Shown here piece after piece: positions 52,280-60,922 of a stretch of DNA of 64,000 nucleotides. The notes under the pieces were generated by a model, which did no database searches, was not told the DNA's origin, and saw only the letters and a program-made list of their open reading frames with translations. The position numbers and the translations under genes are program-made. The DNA comes from Geodermatophilus amargosae (GTDB taxonomy: Bacteria > Actinomycetota > Actinomycetes > Mycobacteriales > Geodermatophilaceae). The DNA lies in NCBI RefSeq assembly GCF_900116515.1, contig NZ_FPBA01000002.1, forward strand, positions 1-64,000, given 5' to 3'. Numbering within the stretch: the first letter of the stretch is position 1; each line of letters opens with the position of its first letter.

Positions 52280-52711
52280 GTGGAACAGCAGGTCCACTTC
52301 CTCACCCTGTCCACCGCCGACCTCGACGCCGCCCGGCGGTTCTACGTCGACGGCCTCGACTGGACGCCGCTGCTCGACGTGCCCGGCGAGATCGTCTTCT
52401 TCCAGGTGGCGCCCGGGACGGTGCTGGCGTTCTTCGAGGCGGCGCAGTTCGCGCAGGACCTCGGCACCGGCCCGGCGCGGCCGGCGGTGTCGGGCGTGAC
52501 GCTGGCGCACAACGTCGCCGACCGCGACGCGGTCACCGCACTGACCGACCGCATGGCGGCCGCCGGCGGCACGGTGCTGACCGCGCCGGAGGAGGGCGCC
52601 TTCGGCGGCGTGTTCCACGCCCTCGTGCGCGACCCGAACGGCGTCGTCTGGGAGATCGGGCACAACCCCGGCTGGTCGGTCGACGCCGACGGGACCGTCC
52701 GGCTGTCCTAG
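52280..52711 (+). CDS. VOC-family (glyoxalase-like) protein
   Basis: 143 residues. VHFLTLSTADLDAARRFYVD, then GLDWTPLLDVPGEIVFFQVA and FGGVFHALVRDPNGVVWEIG define a glyoxalase-type module with metal-ligand positions His and Glu (in VHFLTL and VWEIGHN). The substrate is unknown. It is divergent from an AraC regulator gene, suggesting inducible expression, and its stop overlaps the end of the next minus-strand gene by four bases. Confidence 0.86.
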   Translation: MEQQVHFLTLSTADLDAARRFYVDGLDWTPLLDVPGEIVFFQVAPGTVLAFFEAAQFAQDLGTGPARPAVSGVTLAHNVADRDAVTALTDRMAAAGGTVLTAPEEGAFGGVFHALVRDPNGVVWEIGHNPGWSVDADGTVRLS

Positions 52712-53493
52712 TCCCGGCCCCTCCGGCGCCGCCGGCGCTCCAGGTACTCCTCGGGTGTGCGCGACCCGCCGGAGACCGCACCCTGACGCCGAGGGCGCGG
52801 GAAGAGGTCGTCGGCCATCGGCTCGTCGACGGCCTCGATGCGCAGGTCGTGGGTGTCCCCGGCGAAGGTGCCGTCGAGCGCCTCGGCCCACACGCACACG
52901 CCGGTACGCACGTCGAGCCGGACGAACGACGCGCTGGGGTACTCCCGCCCCTCGGGGACGCTGCCCCACTCGAGCTCGTCGACCCGGCGGCTGCGCAGCA
53001 GCGGGCAGCACCCGCAGCGCGGCTCGTAGGCCCCGGTCGGCACGACGAGCGCCTCCCAGGCCGCCCGGCCGGCGTGCTCGACCTCCCGGACGCCCTCGAT
53101 GACCAGCGGGGCGCCGTCGTCGAGGCCGTCGGCCAGCTCGGCGGGGTCGAGCTCCGCGACCCAGCGGTAGTCCTGCCACATCGGGTCGTCAGCCTGCAGC
53201 CCGTCGGGCCGGACGGCGACGAGCCCGTCGGGCCGCAGCACCGGCCCGGTCACCGGCGGGGGCGGGTCCCAGGGACCACTGCCGAGGACGCCGCTCACGG
53301 ACGACCGCTCACGGATGACCTCGAGCAGGTGCCCGTCGGCGTCCTCGACCCGCAGCAGGTCGGGCCGCCACAGCCACGCGCGGACCGGCCCGGACCACGT
53401 GCTCCCGTGCCGCCGGCGCTCGGTGAAGCGCAACGTCGTCCAGCGCCACGGCGAGGACCGGGCGAGCGCGCGGAAGTCGTCGGCGTCGGGCAC
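52708..53493 (-). CDS. Conserved-looking protein of unknown function
   Basis: 261 residues from the GTG at 53493 (VPDADDFRALARSSPWRWTT). It is soluble with no signal peptide. A Trp-rich N-terminal part (RAWLWRPDLLRVEDADGHLL) is followed by WVAELDPAELADGLDDGAPL and a cysteine cluster RCGCCPLLRSRRVDELE. The C-terminus is Arg-rich ([11 protein letters not shown]). The layout recalls uncharacterised actinobacterial proteins with an outer-membrane-lipoprotein-like beta fold (VRLDVRTGVCVWAEALDGTF), but I cannot name the family. An inverted repeat lies 44 bp upstream. Confidence 0.7.
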   Translation of the reverse strand: MPDADDFRALARSSPWRWTTLRFTERRRHGSTWSGPVRAWLWRPDLLRVEDADGHLLEVIRERSSVSGVLGSGPWDPPPPVTGPVLRPDGLVAVRPDGLQADDPMWQDYRWVAELDPAELADGLDDGAPLVIEGVREVEHAGRAAWEALVVPTGAYEPRCGCCPLLRSRRVDELEWGSVPEGREYPSASFVRLDVRTGVCVWAEALDGTFAGDTHDLRIEAVDEPMADDLFPRPRRQGAVSGGSRTPEEYLERRRRRRGRD

Positions 53494-53536
53494 GTGCGCA
53501 GTGTGGGCCGCGGCCGGGCACCTGTCTCGCGAGTAG

Positions 53537-53570
53537 TCGTGCTCTGCCCACACGGGTGGGCAGAGCACGA
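53537..53570. terminator. Perfect 15-bp inverted repeat, probable terminator
   Basis: TCGTGCTCTGCCCAC, loop ACGG, then the exact complement. It lies 15 bp past the end of the DUF2087-like regulator gene on the minus strand and upstream of the next minus-strand gene, so terminator and operator roles are both possible. Confidence 0.65.
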
Positions 53571-53585
53571 GCGTCGGCCGGAGGA

Positions 53586-54158
53586 CTACGGGTCGACGTC
53601 GACCCAGCCGCCGGAGCGCCAGTACAGCCCGGCCTCGCGGGAGAGCAGCCCCTCGTCGACCAGGTAGCGGCGCAGCGCCGCGGTGTCGGGGTGCCAGACG
53701 GCGAGCAGGGCGTTGACCTCGCGCTCGGGATAGCGCACGCCGACCTCGAACACCCGCACCACGTGCTCGAGCACCACCCGCCGCTTGCTCTGCTGCGCCG
53801 GGATGGTGGTCAGTCGGCCGTCGCGGATGAACGCGGCGAGGACCGCGGACTCGGCGGGGTCGTCCGAGAGCGGCTCCGGCGGCGGCGCGGAGGCGGCCGC
53901 GGCGCGGGCGGCGGCGCCGAAGCGGTCGGTCAGCAGCTCGAGCACGTGTCCGTCCCGGCGCACCAGCCCGGCGCGGCCGAGGCGGCGGGCGGCCAGGGCC
54001 ACGTCCTTGAGCGCCAGGCCCGAGGCGCCGGCGACCTCCTCGATCGTCCCCGCACCCAGGGCCAGGGCCGCCACCACCTTCAGCCGGGTGGGGTCGGCCA
54101 GCAACCCCACGATCGTCGCCGCCTCCACGGGAGCGACGGTATCCGCGCATCGGAGCAC
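53586..54158 (-). CDS. ArsR-like helix-turn-helix protein with DUF2087 domain
   Basis: 190 residues, or 180 if the GTG at 54128 is used. The N-terminal winged helix (VGLLADPTRLKVVAALALGA, then IEEVAGASGLALKDVALAAR) is ArsR-type. The C-terminal half AAFIRDGRLTTIPAQQSKRR, then VVLEHVVRVFEVGVRYPERE and VNALLAVWHPDTAALRRYLV is a DUF2087 domain, common behind ArsR heads. No metal-binding cysteines are seen, so it is probably not a metal sensor. The gene is followed by a strong hairpin. The target is unknown. Confidence 0.87.
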   Translation of the reverse strand: MLRCADTVAPVEAATIVGLLADPTRLKVVAALALGAGTIEEVAGASGLALKDVALAARRLGRAGLVRRDGHVLELLTDRFGAAARAAAASAPPPEPLSDDPAESAVLAAFIRDGRLTTIPAQQSKRRVVLEHVVRVFEVGVRYPEREVNALLAVWHPDTAALRRYLVDEGLLSREAGLYWRSGGWVDVDP

Positions 54159-54181
54159 GTGGGCGGGGGTAGCGGGACCTC

Positions 54182-54358
54182 ATGGTGAGCCCGATCGACA
54201 TCCAGAAGGCCCTCAAGGGCATGGAGTACCCGGCGACGAAGGAGAAGATCCTCGAGCACGCCAAGGGCGGCGACGAGGACGTCGTCACCGCGCTGCAGAA
54301 GATCGACGACCGGGAGTACGAGGGGCCCAGCGGCGTGAGTGCCGCGGTCTTCGACTGA
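54182..54358 (+). CDS. DUF2795 protein
   Basis: 58 residues, [20 protein letters not shown] then [20 protein letters not shown]. The pattern [21 protein letters not shown] and the DDREYEGP end are those of the small DUF2795 family, a helical domain of unknown function widespread in actinobacteria. It sits 23 bp from the divergent ArsR/DUF2087 gene and directly upstream of hisN. It is too short for many gene finders. Confidence 0.85.
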   Translation: MVSPIDIQKALKGMEYPATKEKILEHAKGGDEDVVTALQKIDDREYEGPSGVSAAVFD

Positions 54359-54366
54359 CGCCCGGC

Positions 54367-54372
54367 TAGGTT
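54367..54372 (+). promoter_or_regulatory. -10 hexamer TAGGTT, leaderless-type spacing
   Basis: Eight bases before the ATG at 54381. It supports that start for hisN. Confidence 0.4.
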
Positions 54373-54380
54373 CGGTGCCC

Positions 54381-55187
54381 ATGACACCGGGCCGGGACTT
54401 CACGGGGGACATGCACCTCGCGCACGTGCTCGCCGACCAGGCGGACTCCATCAGCATGGAGCGCTTCCGGGCCCTCGACCTGGAGGTCGAGACCAAGCCG
54501 GACCTCACGCCGGTCACCGACGCCGACCGCGCCGTCGAGGAGCAGTTGCGGATCACCCTCTCCCGGGCCCGCACGCGCGACGCCGTGCTGGGCGAGGAGT
54601 TCGGGGTGACCGGCCACGGGCCGCGCCGCTGGGTGCTCGACCCGATCGACGGGACGAAGAACTTCGTCCGCGGCGTGCCGGTGTGGGCGACCCTCATCGC
54701 GCTGTTCGACGGCGACGAGGCGGTCGTCGGCCTGGTCTCGGCGCCGGCGCTGAACCGGCGCTGGTGGGCGGCGAAGGACGTCGGCGCCTGGACCGGCCGG
54801 CGGCTGGAGTCGGCCAGCCGCTGCCGCGTCTCCGGCGTCACCGACCTGGGCGACGCGAGCCTGTCCTACTCGAGTCTGTCGGGCTGGGAGGAGCGCGGCC
54901 TGCTCGACGGTTTCCTCGACCTGACCCGGTCGGTGTGGCGCACCCGCGCCTACGGCGACTTCTGGAGCTACGTGCTCCTCGCCGAGGGAGCGGTCGACGT
55001 CGCCTGCGAGCCCGAGGTGTCGCTGTGGGACCTGGCCGCCCTCGACGTCATCGTGCGCGAGGCCGGCGGGCGCTTCACCGACCTGACCGGCGCCGCCGGC
55101 CCGGCCGGTGGGAGCGCGCTGGCCACCAACGGCGCGCTGCACGACGCGGCACTGAGCCACCTCCGGCTCCCCGACCCCGCGGTGTAG
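54381..55187 (+). CDS. hisN: Histidinol-phosphatase (inositol-monophosphatase family)
   Basis: 268 residues from the ATG at 54381. Metal-site motifs are [35 protein letters not shown] (D-P-I-D-G-T) and [15 protein letters not shown]. The TKNFVRG and PVWATLIAL pattern is that of the actinobacterial HisN subgroup. The enzyme removes phosphate from histidinol phosphate in histidine synthesis. No other his gene is nearby. The stop codon is within a 16-bp tandem duplication. Confidence 0.9.
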   Translation: MTPGRDFTGDMHLAHVLADQADSISMERFRALDLEVETKPDLTPVTDADRAVEEQLRITLSRARTRDAVLGEEFGVTGHGPRRWVLDPIDGTKNFVRGVPVWATLIALFDGDEAVVGLVSAPALNRRWWAAKDVGAWTGRRLESASRCRVSGVTDLGDASLSYSSLSGWEERGLLDGFLDLTRSVWRTRAYGDFWSYVLLAEGAVDVACEPEVSLWDLAALDVIVREAGGRFTDLTGAAGPAGGSALATNGALHDAALSHLRLPDPAV

Positions 55188-55211
55188 GACGCAGACGGTG
55201 TAGGACGCAGA
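55180..55211. repeat. 16-bp tandem duplication spanning the hisN stop codon
   Basis: CGGTGTAGGACGCAGA occurs twice, head to tail and exact. The first copy includes the TAG stop at 55185-55187. Confidence 0.93.
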
Positions 55212-55213
55212 CG

Positions 55214-55251
55214 ACGACGGCCGCTCCCCGGCTCGGGAGGGGCCGCCGTCG
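55214..55251. terminator. Probable bidirectional terminator after hisN
   Basis: GACGGCCGCTCCCC can pair with GGGGCCGCCGTC with minor imperfections, between convergent genes. Confidence 0.5.
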
Positions 55252-55266
55252 GCCTGCCGTACGGGA

Positions 55267-55464
55267 CTAGACCGCCGGGGGCGTGGTCCCGCCCGTCCCC
55301 GTGCCGCCACGGCCACCGGAGAACCGGCGGCGCGCGTCGTCGATCCGCGCCCGCGTCTTCGGGTCCTTCGCCATCTGCTGCGCCTTCGCGGACACCTGCC
55401 GCAGGGCCTGCTGGCCCTTGGGGCTGCGGGCGAACTGGGCCACCTTGTCGAACACCGACGCCAT
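55267..55464 (-). CDS. Small helical protein of unknown function
   Basis: 65 residues from the ATG at 55464, preceded by a GAGAGGAGG ribosome site. MASVFDKVAQFARSPKGQQA then LRQVSAKAQQMAKDPKTRAR is a basic amphipathic helix, followed by RIDDARRRFSGGRGG and a Gly/Thr/Pro tail. Similar short actinobacterial proteins exist, but the function is unknown. It is convergent with hisN. Confidence 0.75.
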   Translation of the reverse strand: MASVFDKVAQFARSPKGQQALRQVSAKAQQMAKDPKTRARIDDARRRFSGGRGGTGTGGTTPPAV

Positions 55465-55556
55465 CTCGTGCGCCTCCTCTCGCCGGGACCCCGGGATGGG
55501 CCCCTCACCGGGATCAACGGTGCCCGGACCGGCGCCGTTCCATGCGGCTGGACCGG

Positions 55557-56900
55557 TCACGCCCGCGGCGTCACCGGCGGCTGGGGCGCCCGCCGCGGCT
55601 CCACGGGCAGGCCGACGCCCCGTCCGGCCAGCACCGCCGCGCCGACGGCCGACGCGCTGCGCAGCGGCAGGTACGCGACCGGCCGGCCGAGGGAGTCGGC
55701 GAGCACCTGCCGCACCAGTGGCGAGCGTCCCCCACCGCCGGTCAGCACGACGGGCCCGCCGGGCACCTCCCCGAGCAGCCCGGCCGCGGCGGCCACCGCG
55801 GACAGCACGCCCTCGACGGCGGCACGGGCGAGATCGGCGCGGGTCGTGCCGGCGCCCAGGCCGCTCCAGCCGGCGCGGTCACCGGGACCGGCCACGCCGC
55901 CGCGCTCGCCAGTGAGGAACGGCCGGAACACCGCTCCCCCGGCCCCGGGCGGCGACGTCGCGGCGAGCTCGAGCAGTTCTGCGGACCCGACGCCGAGCAC
56001 GCCGGCCACCCACGTCCAGGCCGAGCCGCCGTTCCGCAGCGCGGCCATCGCGTACCAGCCGCACTCGGCGTCGGCGTAGCCGTGCACCGGCGGGTCGTCG
56101 GCGGGCGCGGGCGCCCACCCGGGGCGCAGCACCTGCGCCCCGGTGCCGAGGTTGACCTGCAGCCCGCCGGACGTCCCGGCCGCGAGCAGCGCCAGCGGGG
56201 TGTCCGCGCCGCCGACGACGACCGGCACCTCCGCGCCGCCGAGCACCGCCGTCCCGGCGACCTCCGCCGAGGGCCGCACCGCGGGCAGCAGCTCCGCCCG
56301 CACCCGCGCCGCGGCCCGCGCGGCGTCCGACCAGCCGTCGGCGACGACGTCCCAGAGCAGCGTGGCCGAGGCGTCGCTGCGGTCGGTGACCCGCGGGTCG
56401 GCGCCGGGCAGCAGCGTGGCCCGGAACGCGTCCTTGGGGAGCAGCACCGCGGCGGCGCGGTCGACGAGATCGGGACGGTGCGTGGCCAGCCAGGCCAGCA
56501 CCGGCCCGGTCATCCCGGGGACCAGCGGGTTGGCCAGCGCGGCGCGCTCGCCGGCCGGCAGCGCCCGCCACCGGGCGACCTCCGCGGCGGCGCGCCCGTC
56601 GGGCCACAGCACCGCGGGCGCCAGGGCGGCGCCGGCGTCGTCGACGAGCACCGTGCCGTGCATCTGGCCCGACAGACCCAGCCCGGCCACCGGCCGACCG
56701 CCCAGCGCGGGCAGCAGCCGGGCCAGCGCGTCGTCGAACGCCGCGCGCCAGGTGCCGACCGCGCACTCGGCCCAGCCCTCCCGCGGGCTGTCCACCGCGT
56801 AGCCGGCCTCGGTCCCGGCGACCGTGCCGCCGTCCTCCCCCAGCGCGACGAGCTTGAGTCCGCTGGTGCCCAGGTCCGCGCCGAGCAGGACGCCGGACAC
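55557..56900 (-). CDS. FGGY-family carbohydrate kinase (xylulokinase-like)
   Basis: 447 residues from the GTG at 56900. The sugar-kinase ATPase fold is clear: phosphate 1 LLGADLGTSGLKLVALGEDG, GLSGQMHGTVLV, LLPKDAFRATLLPGADP, SDASATLLWDV, adenosine region GGADTPLALLAAG and the FGGY signature near LTGGGGRSPLVRQVLADSLG. The QMHG motif favours xylulokinase over glycerol or ribulose kinase. It would phosphorylate D-xylulose for the pentose phosphate pathway. It is the last gene of a four-gene operon, with XdhC just two bases upstream. Confidence 0.88.
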   Translation of the reverse strand: MSGVLLGADLGTSGLKLVALGEDGGTVAGTEAGYAVDSPREGWAECAVGTWRAAFDDALARLLPALGGRPVAGLGLSGQMHGTVLVDDAGAALAPAVLWPDGRAAAEVARWRALPAGERAALANPLVPGMTGPVLAWLATHRPDLVDRAAAVLLPKDAFRATLLPGADPRVTDRSDASATLLWDVVADGWSDAARAAARVRAELLPAVRPSAEVAGTAVLGGAEVPVVVGGADTPLALLAAGTSGGLQVNLGTGAQVLRPGWAPAPADDPPVHGYADAECGWYAMAALRNGGSAWTWVAGVLGVGSAELLELAATSPPGAGGAVFRPFLTGERGGVAGPGDRAGWSGLGAGTTRADLARAAVEGVLSAVAAAAGLLGEVPGGPVVLTGGGGRSPLVRQVLADSLGRPVAYLPLRSASAVGAAVLAGRGVGLPVEPRRAPQPPVTPRA

Positions 56901-56902
56901 CG

Positions 56903-57400
56903 TCAGCGGCCGTGCGGGGCGCCGGACCGGCCGTTGCGGTCGGCCAGCAGCCCGGCGAGTGTGCTCAGCGCGATCTCGGCCGGAGTGCGCGAGCCGATGT
57001 CCAGCCCGATCGGCCGGTGCACCCGGGCCACCTCCTCGGGCGGGACGCCGAGCGCGGCCAGCGCCGCCACGTGCGGGCCCTCGTGCCGCGGGTTGCCCAT
57101 GACGCCCACCCAGCGCACCGGCCGGGCCAGCGCGTCGCGCAGCACCTCGCCGAGCTCCGGCCGGTGGTGGTCGGTGACCACGACGTCGGCGTCGGACAGG
57201 TCCTCGGGGAGGTCGTCGAACGCCAGGACACCGGCTCCGCGGGCGGGGTCGGGGTCGAGCAGCACGATGCGGAAGCCGAGCTCGGGCGAACACCGCAGCA
57301 GCACCCCGGCCACCGGGGAGTCGAACACCGCCACCAGCACCCGGCCGGCCGGCTGCTCGGCGGCCAGCCCGTGCGCGACGCCGCAGGCCGGGTCGGTCAC
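56903..57400 (-). CDS. XdhC-family protein, Rossmann domain only
   Basis: 165 residues. It contains the XdhC/CoxI C-terminal Rossmann fold: VLVAVFDSPVAGVLL, DADVVVTDHHRPELGEVLRD, WVGVMGNPRHEGPHVAALAA and GVPPEEVARVHRPIGLDIGS then RTPAEIALSTLAG. The N-terminal XdhC domain with its molybdenum-binding cysteine is absent; the start sequence [20 protein letters not shown] is short. XdhC normally inserts sulfurated molybdenum cofactor into xanthine dehydrogenase-type enzymes, and none is encoded nearby. The GTG overlaps the hydrolase stop. Confidence 0.88.
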   Translation of the reverse strand: MTDPACGVAHGLAAEQPAGRVLVAVFDSPVAGVLLRCSPELGFRIVLLDPDPARGAGVLAFDDLPEDLSDADVVVTDHHRPELGEVLRDALARPVRWVGVMGNPRHEGPHVAALAALGVPPEEVARVHRPIGLDIGSRTPAEIALSTLAGLLADRNGRSGAPHGR

Positions 57401-58182
57401 GGCTCCCCCAGGAAGTCGACGAGCGCCGCGGCGAAAGCCGGCGCCCGGAGCGCGGTCGTGTGGTCACCGGGGACGACGGCCACCCGGGCACCCGGGATGG
57501 CAGCGGCGAGCGTCTCGGGGCGGGCCGCGAGCGGATCGGCATCGCCGGCGAGGACCAGGGTGGGCGCCGTGACGGCGGCCAGGTCGGCACTCCTGGTGTG
57601 CACCGCGCGGGCGTGCGCGGCCAGGGCGCGCCGGTCGGCGCCGAGCGCGTCGGCGATCCGGCGGAAGGCGAGTGCGGTGGGGTGGCGCACGCCGGCGACG
57701 TCGGCCGCCTCGAGCGCGGCGGCCAGCTCGGCCATCAGGACGGCGTGGTGGCGGGCACCGCCGGGCTCGACGAACGCGGCACCGGCGCCACCGACGACCA
57801 GCCGGCGCACCCTCCGGTCGGCGACCGCGACCAGCATCGCGACCGTCGCGCCCATCGAGTAGCCGGCCAGGTCGAAGGAGTCGTGGCCCAGCGCGTCGGC
57901 CACCCGGCGCAGGTCGTCGGCCATCCGGAGCTCGCCGTAGGCGGCGGGGTCGTGCGGCTTGTCCGACCTCCCGTGCCCGCGGGCGTCGACGCCGACGACC
58001 TGCCGCCCGGCCGACAGCAGGACCGCGACCGTCCCGGTGCCCACCCAGTTGAGCCGGGTGTCCGCGACGAAGCCGTGCTGGAGGTAGACCGGTGGGAGCT
58101 CCCCGGGGTCCCCCCACCGGTGGACCGCGACCTCGACGCCGTCGGCGCCGGGCACCCGCAGGGCCGCCAGGGACGCGGTCAC
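57397..58182 (-). CDS. Alpha/beta-fold hydrolase
   Basis: 261 residues from the GTG at 58182. [20 protein letters not shown] (oxyanion), [17 protein letters not shown], the nucleophile elbow [14 protein letters not shown] near residue 106, acid in LAGDADPL and His in PGDHTTAL are all visible. GYSMGA and DARGHGRS are typical of soluble esterase/epoxide-hydrolase-like enzymes. The substrate is unknown. Its start overlaps the aldo/keto reductase stop (GTGA), so it is translationally coupled and likely in the same pathway. Confidence 0.87.
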   Translation of the reverse strand: MTASLAALRVPGADGVEVAVHRWGDPGELPPVYLQHGFVADTRLNWVGTGTVAVLLSAGRQVVGVDARGHGRSDKPHDPAAYGELRMADDLRRVADALGHDSFDLAGYSMGATVAMLVAVADRRVRRLVVGGAGAAFVEPGGARHHAVLMAELAAALEAADVAGVRHPTALAFRRIADALGADRRALAAHARAVHTRSADLAAVTAPTLVLAGDADPLAARPETLAAAIPGARVAVVPGDHTTALRAPAFAAALVDFLGEP

Positions 58183-59216
58183 GAGGTGCGCTCGGGGCTG
58201 TCGCCGTAGGCATAGCCGGCGTCGGCGTACCGGCCACCGACGGCGACCCCCGGCGGGGCGATCTCGCCCAGCCGGGTCAGGTCCTCCGCGGTGAGCTCCA
58301 CGGCGAGCGCGCCGGCGTTCTCCTCCAGGTAGGACCGCCGCTTGGTGCCGGGGATGGGGACGACGTCGTCGCCCTGGGCGAGCACCCAGGCCAGCGCGAG
58401 CTGCCCGGGCGTGCAGCCCTTCCCGGCCGCCAGGTCCCGGACGGCCTCGACCAGGCGCAGGTTCGCCGCGAACGCCTCGCCGGTGAAGCGCGGGTGGGTG
58501 CGCCGCCAGTCGTCCTCGGCGATGTCCTCGGGGCCGGTGATGGCGCCGGTGAGGAAGCCGCGGCCGAGCGGGCTGAACGGCACGATCCCGATCCCGGCCT
58601 CCCGTGCGGCGCCGAGGACGGCGTCTCCGCCCGCCCCACCACCCCCGCTGCCCTCCAGGTCCCGGGTCCACAGCGACCACTCACTCTGCAGCGCCGCGAT
58701 CGGGTGCACGGCCACCGCCCGCCGGACGGAGGCGGCCGAGGCCTCGGACAGCCCCAGGTACCGGACCTTGCCCTGCTGCACGAGCTCGGCCATCGCGCCG
58801 ACGGTGTCCTCGATCGGCACCCGCGGGTCGACCCGGTGCTGGTAGTAGAGGTCGATGACGTCGACCCCGAGCCGGCGCAGGCTGGCCTCGGCGCATGCCC
58901 GCACGTTCTCGGGCCGGCCGTCGATGTCCATGCCCCCGCGGTCGTTGCTGCGCAGCGAGAACTTCGTCGCGAGCTGGACCTCGTCGCGCCGGGCGCGGAT
59001 CGCCTCGCCGACCAGTTCCTCGTTGTGGCCGTCGCCGTAGACGTCGGAGGTGTCGAGGAAGGTCACGCCGAGGTCGAGAGCCCGGTGCACGGTGGCGATC
59101 GACTCGTCGCGGTCGGCGGCGCCGTACATCTGGCTCATGCCCATGCAGCCCAGGCCGAGCGCGGAGACCGTCAGGCCGTTCCGGCCGAGCGTGCGGGTAG
59201 CGGCGGGAGAGGTCAT
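58179..59216 (-). CDS. Aldo/keto reductase
   Basis: 345 residues from the ATG at 59216. The AKR catalytic tetrad is recognisable: Asp and Tyr in [14 protein letters not shown] near residues 53-58, Lys in [10 protein letters not shown] and His in [16 protein letters not shown]-binding elements [17 protein letters not shown] lie at the C-terminus. The pattern [20 protein letters not shown] suits the AKR13/YakC-like group acting on aldehydes. It heads the operon with the hydrolase, XdhC and FGGY kinase genes; the substrate is likely a sugar- or aldehyde-like compound (inference). Confidence 0.9.
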   Translation of the reverse strand: MTSPAATRTLGRNGLTVSALGLGCMGMSQMYGAADRDESIATVHRALDLGVTFLDTSDVYGDGHNEELVGEAIRARRDEVQLATKFSLRSNDRGGMDIDGRPENVRACAEASLRRLGVDVIDLYYQHRVDPRVPIEDTVGAMAELVQQGKVRYLGLSEASAASVRRAVAVHPIAALQSEWSLWTRDLEGSGGGGAGGDAVLGAAREAGIGIVPFSPLGRGFLTGAITGPEDIAEDDWRRTHPRFTGEAFAANLRLVEAVRDLAAGKGCTPGQLALAWVLAQGDDVVPIPGTKRRSYLEENAGALAVELTAEDLTRLGEIAPPGVAVGGRYADAGYAYGDSPERTS

Positions 59217-59315
59217 GTCGGCATCCTCGTCCCGGCGGGAGCGGACCCGCCACCGGCCGTTTCCGGACCGCAGGCCCGGGTAGCCGCCCCGGGCAGCAAC
59301 CCTCCTGGAGGACCC

Positions 59316-60035
59316 ATGAGCGCGCGCCCCGCCCGCCGCACGGCCCGACTGCTCGGCCTCACCAGTCTCGGTCTCGGGACCTCGATGCTGGTGTCCCCCA
59401 CCGGCGTCGCCCGCTTCGCCGGGGTCGACGACTCCCCGGTCGCCGTGCCCGTCATCACCGCCGTCGGGGCGCGGGAGCTGGCGCACGCCGCCGGCCTGCT
59501 CGCCGGCCGGCCCGGCTGGGCGTGGACCCGCGTCCTCGGCGACGCGGTCGACCTCACCGCCATGAGCGTCGCGCTGTCCAACCGCCGGGGCGCGCGGGAG
59601 CAGCAGCTGCGCAACGTCCTCGTCGGCGCCTCCGCGCTGGCCCTGCTCGACCTGCTGACGGCGCTGCGCTCGCGGCGCCGGAGGACCCCGGTGCCGTCCA
59701 GTGACGCCCGCCCGGGCGGCACCGGCCTGGTGGCGCCGCTCATCGACGTCCGCCCGGCGCTGGCCGGCGAGCCCCGGCGTCCGGTCGTCCCGGCGTCGGT
59801 CGCCGCCACCTCGGACGTGCGTGCGTCGGACGCCCTGGCCCCGGAGGACGCGACGCGGGAGACCGCGACCCCCGACACCCTGACCTCGGACATCCTGACC
59901 CCGGGCACCACGGCCCCGGCCACCCCGGTCCCGGCCACCCCGGTCCCGGCCACCACAACGCCGGACACCACGACGCCGGACACCACGACGTCCGACATCG
60001 CCGCGGGCGAGCGAGGCGGCCCCGCCGTCAGCTGA
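59316..60035 (+). CDS. Membrane protein with Thr/Pro-rich repeat tail
   Basis: 239 residues from the ATG at 59316, with a CTGGAGGA ribosome site. The N-terminal ~130 residues are hydrophobic with two or three helices ([40 protein letters not shown] and [11 protein letters not shown]). The C-terminal half is a long low-complexity region of short TPD/TTP/VPAT repeats ([20 protein letters not shown]), probably a disordered cytoplasmic or extracytoplasmic tail. Function unknown. It is convergent with a broken hydrolase gene, with 8 bp of overlap. Confidence 0.8.
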   Translation: MSARPARRTARLLGLTSLGLGTSMLVSPTGVARFAGVDDSPVAVPVITAVGARELAHAAGLLAGRPGWAWTRVLGDAVDLTAMSVALSNRRGAREQQLRNVLVGASALALLDLLTALRSRRRRTPVPSSDARPGGTGLVAPLIDVRPALAGEPRRPVVPASVAATSDVRASDALAPEDATRETATPDTLTSDILTPGTTAPATPVPATPVPATTTPDTTTPDTTTSDIAAGERGGPAVS

Positions 60036-60828
60036 CGGGGAGGAAGCCGTCCACGACGGTCGCCAGCTCCGGAGCCGAGGCGATGTCGTAGTGGGTGCGC
60101 CCGGGCAGGATGGCCAGCTGCGACGCCGGCCGGCCCGATCCGTCCCACCCGGCGTCGCGCAGCCCGCCGCCCAGCAGTGCGAAGAACTCCGCGGCGTGCG
60201 CCGACGGGATGCTGTCGGCGTCGCCGTAGACCAGGAGCACCGGCGCCGAGATCGCGCGCACGTCCTCGCGTCAGTCGTACGGGGTGCGCAGCAGGTGGCC
60301 GGTCTTGTCCATCAGTGCGGGGAACGCCCCGACGTCGGGCGCCACGGCGGCGTAGGCGGCGTACATCGGGGACTGGCGCATCCACTCGAACCCGGCGCTG
60401 CTGACGCCGGCCATCCCCTCGAGGACGTCGGGCAGCCACCCCTCGCGGCGGCACGGCGCGGAGACGACGACCAGCCGGCGCACGACCTCCGGGTGCCGCA
60501 CCGTCGCACGCTGCACGACGCCGCCGCCGAGGGAGTAGCCCAGCAGGTCGGCCGGCCCGAGGTCGAGGTGGCCGATCAGCGCCGCGACGTCGTCGCCGAG
60601 GGGCCGGTCGACGTCGGCGGTGTGCCCGTGGCCCTGCAACTCGACGGCGACCACCCGGCGGCGCGCAGCCAGCCGCTCGAGGACGTCGCCGAACACCGTC
60701 GTCACGCCGAAGCCGCCGTGGACGACGACCAGCGGCGTGCCGCCCTCCCCCATGCTGCGCCAGTACATCCGCACGCCCCCGGTCACCGGCGCGTGCCCCT
60801 CGTCGACCCGCAGGTCCGTCGTCGTCAT
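60028..60828 (-). pseudogene. Alpha/beta hydrolase with an in-frame internal TGA
   Basis: From the ATG at 60828 the frame encodes an alpha/beta hydrolase: TPLVVVHGGFGVTTVFGDVL, VAVELQGHGHTADVDRPLG, DLLGYSLGGGVVQRATVRHP (nucleophile elbow near residue 100). At 60273-60271 it meets TGA. After the stop the same frame continues [20 protein letters not shown] and [14 protein letters not shown], the catalytic acid and His. The stop replaces what is normally a Trp codon (YD-W-x-EDV). This is a single-base nonsense change in an otherwise complete gene of about 265 codons. Confidence 0.8.
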
Positions 60829-60922
60829 GCGGGTAGGACGGCGCGGGCGACCGGAACTCACCGGTGGTGGTGGGATGGGACGGAACACGGCGCCCACCCC
60901 GGGTGCCGGCGAGGAGGTCCGC

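Noticed and set aside
59905-59995. A mobile-element or minisatellite repeat in the membrane protein gene
   Set aside because: The TPD/VPAT repeats are in-frame low-complexity coding sequence, with no flanking signatures of mobility.
60271-60273. Selenocysteine at the internal TGA of the hydrolase
   Set aside because: The position aligns with a Trp, not a Cys, no SECIS-like hairpin was seen and alpha/beta hydrolases are not selenoproteins. A nonsense mutation is simpler.
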